Positions 35,781 through 48,278 of a stretch of DNA of 64,000 nt are shown piece by piece. The position numbers were made by a program, and so were the translations under genes. The stretch's first letter is position 1. Each line of letters starts with the position of its first letter. The stretch spans positions 16,428,793 through 16,492,792 of the forward strand of contig JAMXBB010000002.1 of NCBI GenBank assembly GCA_024138015.1, read 5' to 3'. Below the pieces are notes generated by a model. The model saw only the letters and a program-made list of their open reading frames with translations, made no database searches and was not told the DNA's origin. Origin of the DNA: Lumnitzera littorea (taxonomy: Eukaryota > Streptophyta > Magnoliopsida > Myrtales > Combretaceae).

Positions 35781-36659
35781 TGAAGGGTCCATTAAGGCTT
35801 TTATCCATCTTATTTGTTGTTTGGGACAGTGTAAACCCTACAAAATTTAACATTTTGGAATTTGAGTCAAACTTAAACACCAATAGCTATTTCTTTAGGC
35901 TCGACAAAACTAGAGAAATTAAAATTTATAAAATTTTCAAATTGACAACATTAAACCTTAAATTCACGTAACCACAAATTGAAATCACAAAACAATTAAG
36001 AAACCCTAAAACCTAAAAATAAAAATATGCGAGACCTTAAATTAAAGTTTAAAAGAAAGGGAAAAACCCAATATATGACATATACATGTAGTAGCTTTAA
36101 CTCAAATTATGTCAAATCATGTAAATTCGATAAGAAAACCATTAGATACAATTCTAAACGATAACGATTAGCTAAATTAAACCAATTAAAGTAGTAAATT
36201 AATAAAATTACTAATTTACCTCTATATACATGAAAGCAGCACATACATGTATATATACATATAATGTAATATTTAATCATGTATGTTATAGCATATAATA
36301 TACTGGATAATATCAAATGATTAAATTTAAACCAATTGAATGTTAAATTAAGGGAATTACATATTTCTCCCCAAAATGTACTTATAGCACCATGTATATA
36401 CATATTACATATAATTTCCTACATACATTATATAATAGACGATATGTGCGATTTCTTATATACACTAAACCATATAATATGCCACATAATTTATTAGTGT
36501 GTTTAACTAGATATAATGATAGCATGATGTGCCTGAATAATTTAAATTAATGAATCAAAGTACCTATTCCAATCTACCAACTATAGCCACTTAAGGACCT
36601 ATAATATCATATCCTATATTTGGTTGTTTATAAATAATAACAACAAAAGTTAAAAAAAA

Positions 36660-36662
36660 AAA

Positions 36663-36693
<31 letters not shown>

Positions 36694-36697
36694 AAGT
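36660..36697. repeat. GA/GAAA microsatellite
   Basis: An A-run passes into GAAA units and then a GAGAGAGA run. Confidence 0.85.
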
Positions 36698-36819
36698 AAT
36701 TTAACAAATTTCAAAATGTAGAAGTTAGTATACAAATGTAATACAAATTCTAACGTAAGAATTGAAATTCAAAAATATTAACCTTATAATAATAAATGGC
36801 TAACTAACAGTAGAATAGA

Positions 36820-36862
36820 TGTTAATAATAATAATAATCGTGATGATGATGACGATGAAGTG
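36820..36862. repeat. ATA/GAT trinucleotide microsatellite
   Basis: AATAATAATAAT followed by GATGATGATGACGATG. Confidence 0.8.
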
Positions 36863-38121
36863 ACAATATGAAATTGATAAGTATAAAGTATACACGCAAA
36901 TAAAATAAATCAAATGATGTAAAATATTATTTATCACGTGAGGATAATAAAGGATCACAAATATCTAGCCTTCATTCCGTAAAACGGATGCTAACCCCCA
37001 CCACTTCTTCCTCACCATCCACTTGTCACCATCTTGCTCATTCTCTTTAATCCAGTCATATATATGAAAGACAATGGACTGCATTCTACAAAATGTGGCA
37101 CAACAGCTTCTCCATCTTTATTTTGTCAATAAAACCAAGCCCAAAGTCCTTACTTTCTCTTTCATTTTCTTCAAAACTACGCACTCCATCTCCAAAGAAA
37201 ATGCACATCCCAATACTACCCTAAACCTACTATCACAAAACCACCTCTTCACAGCAAAGCCACCACCTAATCACCTGAGAAACACCACTAAAGTAGGCCA
37301 GGCAAGCTATTTTTAAGAAAACCAAGAATTTCCAGATTTTAGTCCATCCTAACTCGACCACTGTAGACTTTAATAATTCCTACCTTCGGCTACCACTTGG
37401 CAAGCCACCATCACCACCATGTTATAGACATGGAGGACTATCAGATTACCATTGACAAGACCTAAGTCTAATCGTGTGATAAGAAATCGAATTCAAAATC
37501 TCAATGTTTCTCCTTTACATTTCTACACTTATATATGTAAAGATACAAAGTTTTCTTCATTAAAGATTCAATTTTTACTGAAAAATATTACTCTAAATTA
37601 CATGAAATAAAGTTAATAAATACTAAGACGTATTTCAAACCACTTTATTGAAAAAGAAACGCTTCAAGATATTTGAAATATTGGATCAAAATCAAGGATA
37701 AACATGTATATAAGCTGCGTTTTTCAACTTGGGAAGGCCACTTTGATGCATGACTCGACCTTAGTTTATACTCATTTTTGTAAAAATTTTTGCATGGATA
37801 GATATATCTCATAGAATATGATAGAATTAGGTATTTTTGTTTCAATTTGAAGATGAAAGTAGCTTGAAAAACTAAGTCGAAAATGGAAGGGAACGTGTGT
37901 GTATGTATTGGTTATCCTTGTTGATTAACCTATCCAACATAGAAAAATAAGGTTGTCTTAGTCCTTTATATATAAAGAAATTGTGTTTGCTTTGGTTATG
38001 TCACATGGATGGGTGAGAGAGCAATGAGAGGTGGTTGATTGTGTATTTTTCCAGGGTTATTTTCTTTAATGGGATTATTTTTTTTTTTCCTTTTAGATTA
38101 TCTACTTTCCCAAACAACATG

Positions 38122-38129
38122 TCTCTACG
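38122..38129. repeat. Left target duplication of hAT-like element
   Basis: TCTCTACG, matched by TTTGTACG at 39137-39144 (6 of 8). An 8-bp duplication is the hAT signature. Confidence 0.65.
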
Positions 38130-39136
38130 TAGAGGTAGGCACAGATTAGATAAACCATAATTTACTGTTTGGTTTTTCTTTTTCCTAAACCAAACCACAC
38201 GATTTGGATTGGAAAATTTTTCAAACCATTAAATAACAATTTGGTTTGGTTCAGATTACGGATTAAAACAAAATTATCTTTTTTTTCTTTTTCAACCTAA
38301 ATTATCATTAATATGTTATTTTGACTTTAAAGATTCCATATGGGTTTACTTATACTTTATCTCTTGTTTGTGCCTAATAAAAAGAAAAACTTCCCAAGTA
38401 GCATATTGAAAAAAATTGGCATGGTATAGTACACTACATAAACTAAACTTAGAGTGAAAACATATAACCTAGAAAAGCATATAATTTTAGATATAAAATG
38501 TAGCAATTCAACAACCAAATCTATAAAAAGGTTCTTAAATATTTAGAAGATCATGGTTCATTTAACTTTAGCCAAACTTATTCGTTATTAATACTTAATA
38601 GATATATGTAAAAAGAAAGAAGAAAGAAAAAAAAAAAAAGAATCTAGAAAGAAGTTCAAGCAACAAACCTTTGTGATTGTTAATTTGATAGGAAGAATGA
38701 AGAGGTCAAGAAGTGGAAGCAAAAGTAGTAGAAACTAGAAGTTAGAAGAGATGAGAATAGGGTTTGCCTTTACTGTTTGTGTGTGAATGAAATTGTAATG
38801 GAAGAGGAGGACTGGAGTGACAAGAGATTAAGGTTTGTTTGTGCTTTGGCAAAAGGCAAAGTGAGTAATGGATATTAAATGGGCTAGGCTCATAGGGTAA
38901 ATGTAACACCAATATGTAATAACATGTGATCGGTCTGCTATTATTAAAAAATAAATGGTTTAGTTTAGATTAACAAGTGCGATTTAAATTGCATACCTAA
39001 ACCAAACCGTAAACCATTTAGAGGATATTGATCTGAACCGCAATCCAAACCGTTAAAACAAAAAATCGCTATTTTGGTTTGAATTGGTTTAGTTTGCAGT
39101 TTGGTTCGTTTTGGACAGTTTTTTTGCCCACCCCTA
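38130..39136. mobile_element. Non-autonomous hAT-like transposon (1007 bp)
   Basis: The ends are inverted repeats: TAGAGGTAGGCA on the left and, read inward from the right, TAGGGGTGGGCA. About 150 bp next to each end are packed with AAACCAAACC and GGTTTGGTT motifs in both orientations, as in plant hAT-derived elements with a TAGGGGTGGGCA terminus. The interior has no transposase frame. An 8-bp target duplication with two mismatches flanks it. Confidence 0.8.
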
Positions 39137-39144
39137 TTTGTACG

Positions 39145-40389
39145 TATTGTGTGCATTAAACAAACACTTATGTAGAAATTTCCGAAATGGATGCATTCAT
39201 GTACGTGGGTATAAATATATATATAAGTACGAATCATAAAATCTCCCAAAAGCAACTACATATTTATGTACATACGTATAGATATATATGGAAGGAAAAT
39301 ATATAGTACGTAAATATATATACATTAGCACATATATATATATATATGTATATGTATACACAAAATAATAATAACGATAACGTGCGTTCTTGAAAAGATA
39401 TAACATGATTACATATTTATATACGTATTAAAGTATCAAGTTATAATAATAAGGATCACAATAAAAATGATAATAATAGCGAGGATAATAATATAGGGAT
39501 TATAAGAATTAAAAATGACTATATTTGTGAACACGAACGTGTGTGATATGCTCTAATAATAACAATAACTCTATAATATGGATAAGCTAGTTTTTTAATG
39601 ATTCAGTTATTGAATTAACAATATAATTTCAATATTTTCTACTTAAGTCTATTACTTTATCTAACTTATATTGACACAGTACTATTTATCTACACATAGA
39701 TGTTACAATTAAATTGTAATATAACCAAATACTAATGTAAAATTTACAAAAAGTGAGAAAATTTGAACTTGTATAATATTTACTAAGTTGTGTATTACTC
39801 ATATGCTAAAATGTTATTTTCTATTAATCGCAATGAATAGGTCAAGCATTATGAAATATCATTAAAAATTTTAAATAAAAAAGAAAAAAATAAAATACAC
39901 TCGAACTTGATAAGGATCTATTATGAATAATAATAATAATAAATAAAATAAAATACTTGTGATTCAAAACCTAAGTGGAAATGGAAATCACAAGATAGAT
40001 AGTTAGATAATTAGGCAGTTTAACACTACGATTAAATACTTATTAGGTTCTTATTATTTTATTTATCAAGAAATACTGATCAGGAGAATGAGCTGCCCAT
40101 TGACTGCTATGAATCATATCGAGTTTAGTCAAGTAAGTACTCCCGATAACTTTATACTTGTTTTGTGCTTGTAATTAATGTACCTAAAGTAAATATTAAT
40201 AATTTGATGCATGGGGGTTCGGATAATGCATATGCTTGAATATTAGATGTGTGTAATAACTAACTACTTGATTTGTTACTGCATAATTGAATAGTTTGTT
40301 AATATTAGTTGATCATCTCATAAATCGACTTAACCATATTTGACTTAACTAAAATTAAATGGATTGTGCATAAACACAATTATTACATA
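39145..40389. other. AT-rich region, no gene seen
   Basis: Contains interrupted TATATA runs near 39.3 kb and an AATAAT microsatellite near 39.93 kb. No coding signal. Confidence 0.5.
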
Positions 40390-41357
40390 TCATGTTTCAG
40401 TCGTCACCTCACATGGTTAGTAATGAAGGGCCTTGGAGGGATGAATTCTTACATGATTTAATTAATACAATGCAGAAGTATTGGTACAACAAGACCCTAC
40501 CCTTGGTTCATGGGTTTACTAGGCGCCGAAGATGCTAACTGTGGGTAACTAGGGGTCATGTCTAGAGACCACCGCTATAAAGTGTGAGCGTGGACTACGG
40601 GAGCTACCTCACCGCTAGACTTGAGATTTTGTGTATTACTAGATTACTTTGAAATGAAAACATATTTTGTGAAATACGTAATTTAAATTTGTGGTTAAAA
40701 ACCCCAAGTGCTAGAGTCCGGTTGTGATTGGTGCCGATGTATCTCCAACCCTTACTTTGGAGAGCATTAAATCTAATGTTGTATACAGCACTGGTCAACT
40801 GCATATATATGATTTGGCATACTGTTCATTCATGTATTCATATGTTTGGTAATAAATTGTTTGATAACCTACTTATTGGTATAATATAAAGGATAACTTA
40901 CTATGCTCTTATAGCTTACTCCCCAATAGTTTTTCGTTTGCAAGTTGATAGATAATCGAGCATAGGTTAAGGGTCGAGCGTTGAGTGTAAGTATTGAGAT
41001 GTTTTAAAAGATAGAATTAGAAAGAATGTTTAGTTCATTTGAAACTTCAAATGTAAACACCACTTGTATATTTAGATTTCATAACTTCAATAAGTTTAAA
41101 ATTTAAGTCCTTACTACTCGATCTTATCATTTAGTAGCAGATACCAATTCTTTGCAATTCTAGTGAACAGTGGAATACCGAATATTCATAATTACTCATA
41201 TGTTATAGTAAGTTAATTAAATTCAAAAACGAAAACGTTAGTGACTAATTGTTTAGAGTCTTGCAATCTCTGACTTGCAAGACACTTTTTGTATTTTAAG
41301 TGTACACGTAATATGAAAATTTTAGACAATCCTACTAGATCTCTTAGGGTTATGACA
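40390..41357 (+). repeat. LTR 3' portion L4 (different family, left border unknown)
   Basis: It ends CTTAGGGTTATGACA (41343-41357), a TGACA-type LTR terminus, exactly where element D pol begins. The segment 40440-40620 and the CTTACTCCCCAATAG...TTTGCAAG block near 40.92-40.94 kb resemble the 3' half of the L LTRs in arrangement, but the sequence is clearly different. Confidence 0.4.
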
Positions 41358-42241
41358 GACAGTGCTCTCAATGATGAAGTTGGCAAGGGGTTGAGCCTTT
41401 ATGGCCTTACAAGGTAAAAGTTAGATGTTTACCATTTAACCCAAGGCATTTAGCTTTTATAGTATTTACTGGAGTGATTAATCAGTGGAGCAATCACTTG
41501 ATGAGCTTCAAAATAGGGTTGAAGCCTTTTAGCTGAAGTTACGACAACCAATACAGATTTCTCAACCAAGGAGTATTGTACCTTTAGTCCTTGCAAGATG
41601 TAATTAATGTAGCAGACTAGGTGGTGGTCTTTGCCCTTTGCTTAGACAAGAAATGAGGGTAGGGCTTAAACAATAACCAACAGGTAGAGATGTGATTCTT
41701 CTCTTGGTACTGGTTTTTAAAGAATGGGTAGGGAAGCTAAAGATTGCTTTCAACATGTTAAAGGTATCTCGGTACTAATTGATCTATTGGAAATTTGATC
41801 GATCCTTCAATATTTTGAAGAATTCGAAACATTTTTCTTCAAACCTTACCATGAATCGGTTGAATGCTACAAGGGTTCCTAAAAGACTCTATACATCCTT
41901 GATGAATTTAGGAGGCTTCACGTCAAGGATGGCTTAGATTTTTTCCAAGTTGGCTTTTGTTCCTTATCTCATGATTATTTATCTAAAGAAGTTGCCTAAG
42001 GCGACTTTAAAGATGCACTTTTATAATTAAGCTTCATGTTGTATTACTATAGCATATTGAAATTTTTGCACAATTTTTTGAGATAGTCTTTGGGATGGAC
42101 ACTTTTTATGATCATATCATCCATGTAAGCTTCCATGTTTTGTCCTATACTGTTTGAACATCTTTGTTACCAACCTCTTATATGTTGGGCTGAAGGGTGT
42201 CACATTGTAACGAGGTTCCAAAGTTAATGAATGGTAATGTG
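41358..42241 (-). pseudogene. Element D: reverse transcriptase C-half and RNase H
   Basis: Minus-strand reading from 42241 leftwards gives TYKRLVTKMFKQ, then after a frameshift EAYMDDMIIKS with the catalytic YMDD box intact. Next come LEKI-stop-AILDVKPPKF, LLGTLVAFNRFM and, in RNase H, YSLVEKSVLVVVTSAKRLQP followed by YFEAHQVI. Stops and shifts are frequent. The wording is that of Tat/Ogre-type Ty3/gypsy pol. The N-half of this reverse transcriptase is at 48279-48500, separated by E3 and the TRIM-like element. Confidence 0.85.
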
Positions 42242-45200
42242 TGATTTCATACATAATACGTTAGGTAAGTGTATCTAGTCAAGTTATAATATAGTTAAAA
42301 CAGATTATAACTCTAAGTATCGATCCCACGACAAACCATTGATGTAAGAATCCTATATTACTAGCAATTGACCCTAAATCACCAACTACCTAACTTAACA
42401 ATTTAGAATAATTTTGATTAAGAAGTGGAGATGAATAAGGACCAATAAACAAAAAAAGAATAATAAAATAAATAAGAACAATTAAAATTACTAAACTAAA
42501 TAAACTAAAACAAGCATGAATTGATAAAATTAAAGAGCACATAATCTATAAGCCTCTAAAATCACCTTTAGGGTAATTGAACTCAGATTTAGGGCTTTTG
42601 AGAAAAATTTATCCAATTAAACCCAAACTTTACGACTAAAATAAAAAAGTTAGTAAAAGTGACTCAATGAAGTTAGATTTTAAAAATAATAACCCAAAAT
42701 CCCAATTTTAGCTTTAGAAGTGTAATTATCTAATATAGTATAAAAATAATGAAAACCCCTAAAATCGAGTTTAGAATACGACTAGGACTTAAAGATAAAT
42801 TAATTAGGTTATAAAAGGAAATAATATAGTACAATATACCATATGAGTATATATGTATTTTTATAAATATACTCAGTATAAATACTAATTATACATGTAA
42901 ATTAACCTAAAATTATATAATTTTATATAATATGAGATAAACTCATAAAAATAAGTAGAAAATATATCTTAAAAATAAAAGATATATTAGAAACATAGTT
43001 ATATAAGTACAATTACACATAACACATGATATATATATATAGGATAGATACATGTATATTAACAAATATACGAAATACTAATGTAATTTATAGAAAATAT
43101 CAATAATTAACCTAAAAATAAACTAAAACCTATCCAATTAGCAAGTAAAAATCTAATAAATTACTAGAAACATTTGGAAATCTCTAAACTTCAACCATGG
43201 CAATCAAGAAGACTGAGACAAGGTGAGTCAAAAGTGATTTTTTTTTTTTTAAATAAGATACCTTATGCTAGAAAAAAATAAATAAATAAAATAAGAAATT
43301 TTCTTCTTGGCCACCCTCAAACTCTATAAACCAATTGATCTCAAACATGTTAGGTTTAGCAAATTAGAGTATAGAACAATAGAAAGAAAACTTTGAAAAA
43401 AAAAAAAAGAAAATAAGGGAGCCTACTGGTCTCCAGCCATATCCAACACAGGCCACTACCTAACAACAAACCCTGTCGGCCACCATAAGTTTGTCTCACA
43501 CCTAGTTGCTCTACAAAATACCCCCCACCTAATGGCCACAAGAGCTCCAATGAACAAGTGAGTTAAATTCATGCCCTGTTTTTCATTAAATTTTAAAAAT
43601 TATCAAATCCACCTAAAAAATTATGAAAATTTTGATTCTTAGGTTATTTTAGATATACTTTCATGTTATATTTTTAGTCTTGTAAAATTTATAATATTTT
43701 GTGTACTTATTTAAGAAAGTTACTATTCATCCGAATTTTGATACTCAAAATAAATATACTAAATGATGTAGTTTCTAGCTCAAATTTTTTTTGTAGAATA
43801 CATATGATATGTATTTAATTGCTATTAGCCATTTTTTTAATTTTGGTATTTTTTCTATTTAATGTATTTTTTTGCCTTAAAAATAGCCAAAAATAGGGTG
43901 AAATGATGAAATGAATTGATTTTTATGAAATTAGGTAATGAAATGGATGTCCACTAACTTCTAGTCATTTATAATGATGTTAGGATATATTAAAAATAAT
44001 TTTGTATAAAAAAGATAATATTTGGTTAATTAAATATAATTTAAGGGTAAATTTGTAATTTCAAACATATAGGCAATAAATCGATATCATGAAACCAAGT
44101 AATGATTGAATTCCTCATATTTTTAGGAATCTATAGAAATTTTTTGAGAATTATTTAGTAATCAAAGCCATTAATTATGAATTTTTGTAATAAAATAGCT
44201 TAAATTACAAACCAGGACACGTTTATAGTAATAATGAGCTAAAATGTAATAAATATAAAAATAAAAACTATACATATACATGCTAGTCAAATTTGGTAAA
44301 AATTAAATTTTTAACATATTTAAGGATAGTTTTACAACTATGTTATGATATACACATATTAGGATTAGATAATATATATATTATTAAGTTATAAGAGCAA
44401 ATTATATAAAATATAGTTCAATTGCATAAAATGAGTATAATACAATAACACTTATTATAGGCACGTATAAGTATATTAGAAACTTGAACTACCCTTCAAA
44501 AGTCATCTTCCAAAATAGAACCCGTAATATGTATTTTAGGTATATACAAACTTAATAACACTACTTTTACTAAAATCGGACAATCCTAGGTAATATAATA
44601 TATATCTCTATAATATTACGAGAATTTACGTACTACGATAACTTTACCGTAATTGAAACATAATTTAATTGATTTAAAGTAAGTTTCGATACAATCAAAA
44701 TGATATATTACACGTAATAGTATAATTTCGTATATTATCAATATTTAATAACTTAACTTAACTTATATAATAAAACTATATTCCATTATATAAGAAAAAT
44801 AATGATATACTTTAGATATATATATATATCTATTTATATGACTATTTAACGAAATACAAATAGATAGAACCCTAACGTTTTCGTAACTCTTACAAAAACT
44901 AAATTTTAGTTTTGTATATATATATAGTCTCCTAGTGAACATGGCATCAAAAATATGAGTCTGCCACAGTGAGCGTCAGGATAGGTAAGTTAAGATCGTA
45001 GCTTTACCACTTGTTAAGATACCGTATTAAAGTATCTAGAAGCTTAAGAGTACTTCTGATTATGGTTGTAAATTAATTGTCTATGCACATGCCATATGTA
45101 TAGTTAATATTCTGATTGTGATAGGAGTTAAACTCCTTGGTATGCTATTCTGTATGATTACTTCATTTTGTTTTGTTGTGAATTTGTCTGGCCACCCTTA

Positions 45201-47050
45201 AATGGAATTAAGAGTGATTTAACCGCTAACTTGACTCGACATGCATAGAAACCATTGAGGAAACAATTAAGAGTGTTAGGCCAAATACTCGCTCCCTTCA
45301 ATGAGGATAGCTAAAATAGTCATTTCCCTATCCTTAGTCAAATTAAGTGACAGGCAAGGAAGTCGTAGTAAGGATGGAAGCTGTATTTTAAAGATGGTCA
45401 CGGGATGAGGGTATTCTCCATTGTACAAGCTTGGGTTTAGTTTGATTCTGAGTCACAAAAAACTCCTCAATTCAAGTAAGAGCGAACGTAATTTTTCTGA
45501 CCTCACAATGGACTAAATAACATTGTGTGATGTTTTAAGTAATTGATTGCATTACATTTTCATCATAATAACATTATTTGTGATTGTATAGTACTCGTCT
45601 GACTCCATCTCACTTATTAAGCTAGTTGTATTTATATCCCCATAGACTCTTTTGCGAAGTAAAGGTTAGGATGTTTAGATATCACCACCCTCAAGTTAAT
45701 ATACAATTGGCTAAGAAAGTGAGGAACGAAGAATCTACTGAATCTAAACTTTTGACTTTCTCTTTTTTTTTTTTTTTGTTTTAAGGAAACTACTTATGAA
45801 TTCCTTATGACTCCCACTAGTTTCTTATCTTATTATAAATAAACTTTAAGACCTGTAACTTTTGGTAAACATTGATTATAAATTATAACTCTAGGCGTGA
45901 AACTTTTATGTAAATACTGTTGTGTTATCAGACAACAAGTCATACGAAATAGGTATTTTGAAAAGTTATACCACAGTTTTGATCATTAATAGATATCAGA
46001 CTAGATGCTTCAAGCTGGTTAAGTCATGTACCTTTTATGTAGATTATATCTACGATAACAACCATAAGGTCAGCTTCTACCTTAAGTTAGTTTACACGGC
46101 AGAACTTTTACGACTTCTCTTATTCAAGGCGTGACATAATCCTTAAGAAACCCTTGTTATTTACTACCTAGTTCTATATAACTTTTCAATCTCAATTACT
46201 TCCTACACCGTAGAGATGCCTAATCTGAATTGACCGGACTCGTAGAATCGCATGAAGAACCTAAATTCGGATATTAGGTTGGTCATCCTACACTATCAAA
46301 ATATGGAGAAATCGGTACATAATCTCTTAGCATACGCAATTCCTTCTAATTACACAAGTTTGTTCACTAAAGAACTTGCTTCTCAAACAGCAAACTCAAA
46401 CATCAAACTAGTACCCTAAGTAAATACTAATTCGACAACAATACAAACAATGTAATTAAATCTTCAAAGAATAAAAAGAAATTATTGCAACAAATTAAAG
46501 TAACAACATAATGAAATAAAAGAAGAAAAGAGATGTATAACCCCCAATATAATTCTAACAAAAGACTCTTCCCAAGGGAGCCTCCTCTTTTAAACCCAGG
46601 CTTAGACATTTATTTATAGGAGTAAGACCTAAATTTACAAAGAAAACCTATCAAAAATAGAAGATTCATAAATCATTGCAAGTCCACAAGCAGGTACATG
46701 GCCGTAGAGTTTGGTTATGTATTTGTAATTTGTCCAAAATCTTCGAAAATTCAATGGAATTTGAGGATGTGAGGAACACGAGCATGGACTACAGTCATGG
46801 TCTTCAACAATGTTCTTTTCTAAACTTCCTTTCTTGCTTGATATTCTTCTGCTTCAATCCTTGATCAATGCTTTGGTCCAACTAAGCTCCGAAACTTGAT
46901 AAAAAATTTTGAAAGTTTATCAAATATCTCTTGAAGTCCCTAAAAATGAAAATTAAATGAATGAAGCTTGAAATATTATAGAATTAACAAGATTAATAAC
47001 CAAATAGTACAAAATAACTATAGAATATATATACTAAATTCATGTCATCA
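42242..47050 (-). mobile_element. E-family solo LTR E3, interrupted by L2
   Basis: The two pieces, 42242-42546 and 46137-47050, together give about 1.2 kb, the size of E4. It starts TGATTTC and ends GTCATCA on the plus strand, flanked by ATGTG (42237-42241) and CTGTG (47051-47055), a 5-bp duplication with one mismatch. The minus strand carries a TATA box (CCTATAAATAAATG) near 46610. It lies inside the reverse transcriptase gene of element D. Confidence 0.8.
42547..46136 (+). mobile_element. L-family solo LTR L2 (3590 bp), nested in E3
   Basis: Begins TATAAGCCTC (TG decayed to TA) and ends AAGGCGTGACA. It is flanked by perfect TAATC copies at 42542-42546 and 46137-46141, so the unit is bounded independently of sequence similarity. 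It is homologous throughout to L1 (20378-23744). No coding capacity; a single long LTR remains. Confidence 0.85.
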
Positions 47051-47430
47051 CTGTGTGTACAGTGTACCTCATTAGGCACGTGGATGTGTCACAAGATGAG
47101 AGATTTACCCTTCCTAAAGTGTTCATATAGTGCTTAACCATCTTTTCCATCTTATATTTACTCATATTCTAGATGGCAAGTCAACTTTTTCCCTTCCTAT
47201 TTATTTAGAATTGTTCCAAGCTCTTCCATCTTTAAGAGCACCCTTAAGTATTATCAAAGGCCCTCATATGTTTGGGAGGCTTAACTCTCTCAACTGGTTT
47301 CTCACGAAAGTTCAAACTCACCTTCAAATAATACCCCACCCTGAGAACAAACTACTCGCTAACACCATTTACTTTACTTTATGCTCGAGTTGAACAACCC
47401 TACTTGCCTTCAAACTCATGGACAATGACA

Positions 47431-47440
47431 TTTTCCTCTA
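47431..47440 (-). other. Polypurine tract of TRIM-like element
   Basis: Minus-strand TAGAGGAAAA immediately upstream of the 3' LTR start TGTCATT. Confidence 0.65.
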
Positions 47441-47865
47441 CCTAAATCCATGATGCCCTCATCATAAGGCCAACTCTTTGCCATTACCCTCCATCAAAGA
47501 TCACTAACCCTACTCCACTTGCTACCTAACTTCAACCAAGATCACTTTTACCAAAACTTCAAGCTTGTACAGGCTTCTCTCACGCCTTCACCCATTCCTC
47601 CATCCTCCGAGGTCACCTCTTATTAAGTGTCCCAAAGATAAGGTTTGCTTACTAAAGTTCATTTCATTTTCTAAAAATTCAATAAAGTCTTGTCACAATG
47701 CTGCTCGCGACATAGTTGCCTCCTCTGGTAATGATATCATCTACATAGTGGTTACTTCTCCTCTTAAGCTTCATCTACACGAGCAAATTTATCAACAAGA
47801 ACTACCATTTTCATTTAACACATTGAGTAGTATTTAGGTAACTCGTTAAGCTGGAGCTTTTATAC

Positions 47866-47875
47866 TCTGATATCA
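47866..47875 (-). other. Primer binding site of TRIM-like element
   Basis: Minus-strand TGATATCAGAGT, against TGGTATCAGAGC for initiator tRNA-Met, 2 bp from the 5' LTR. Confidence 0.6.
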
Positions 47876-48278
47876 CTTGCCAAAGAACAAGAGATTCACC
47901 CCTCCTAAAGTGTCCATGTAGTGTTCGACCATCTTTTATCTCTCTATATTTGCCCGTATTCTAGATGGCGAGCTAGCCTTTTCCCTTCGTCCTTCATGTT
48001 ACCCATACTATTCCAAGCTCTTCAATCTTTAGGAGTGCCTTTCGTCATTATCATAGGCCCCCATATGATTAGGAGGTTCAATTATCTGAACTAGTTTTAA
48101 CCTGTTATGATCATCATTAGGTGAGCGATATCATTTCCCAACTAGTTTGCTCATAAGAGGCTAAACCCGCCTTCAGAAGATGCCTTACCTACGAACAAAC
48201 TGCTTATTGATACCACTCACTTCACTTTACACCTAAGTTGAATGCCCTCATTGGCCTTCAAACTCACAAACCATAACA

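Larger units (their letters stand above)
35781..38121. other. AT-rich region, no gene seen
   Basis: Contains short frames such as an 80-codon plus-strand frame at 37074-37316 without recognisable domains. It also has GA and ATA/GAT microsatellites at 36.66-36.70 and 36.82-36.86 kb. Confidence 0.5.
47087..48278 (-). mobile_element. TRIM-like mini LTR retrotransposon (1192 bp)
   Basis: Two direct repeats of 344 bp (47087-47430) and 401 bp (47878-48278) flank only 447 bp. In element orientation the LTRs begin TGTCATT/TGTTATG and end GACA/GGCA. A primer-site-like TGATATCAGAGT lies 2 bp inside the right LTR, two mismatches from the initiator-tRNA-Met type, and a purine tract TAGAGGAAAA (47431-47440) directly precedes the left LTR. 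Such elements carry no genes and use proteins of others. The right LTR has an extra ~60 bp with a repeated AACTAGTTT. No target duplication was found, although pol sequence resumes on both sides. Confidence 0.75.

Noticed and set aside
36107..36403. 98-codon minus-strand frame
   Set aside because: Hydrophobic, Tyr/Ile-rich peptide as expected for AT-rich non-coding DNA; no start context or domain.
37074..37316. Possible small gene of 80 codons
   Set aside because: No domain, no homologous copy, no splice or signal evidence.
20378..46136. L1 and L2 as the two LTRs of one ~26-kb element
   Set aside because: L2 has its own perfect TAATC duplication on both sides and is nested in E3, so it is an independent solo unit.
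47565..47837. 90-codon plus-strand frame inside the TRIM-like element
   Set aside because: It is opposite to the strand given by primer site and purine tract and shows no known motif; probably chance.
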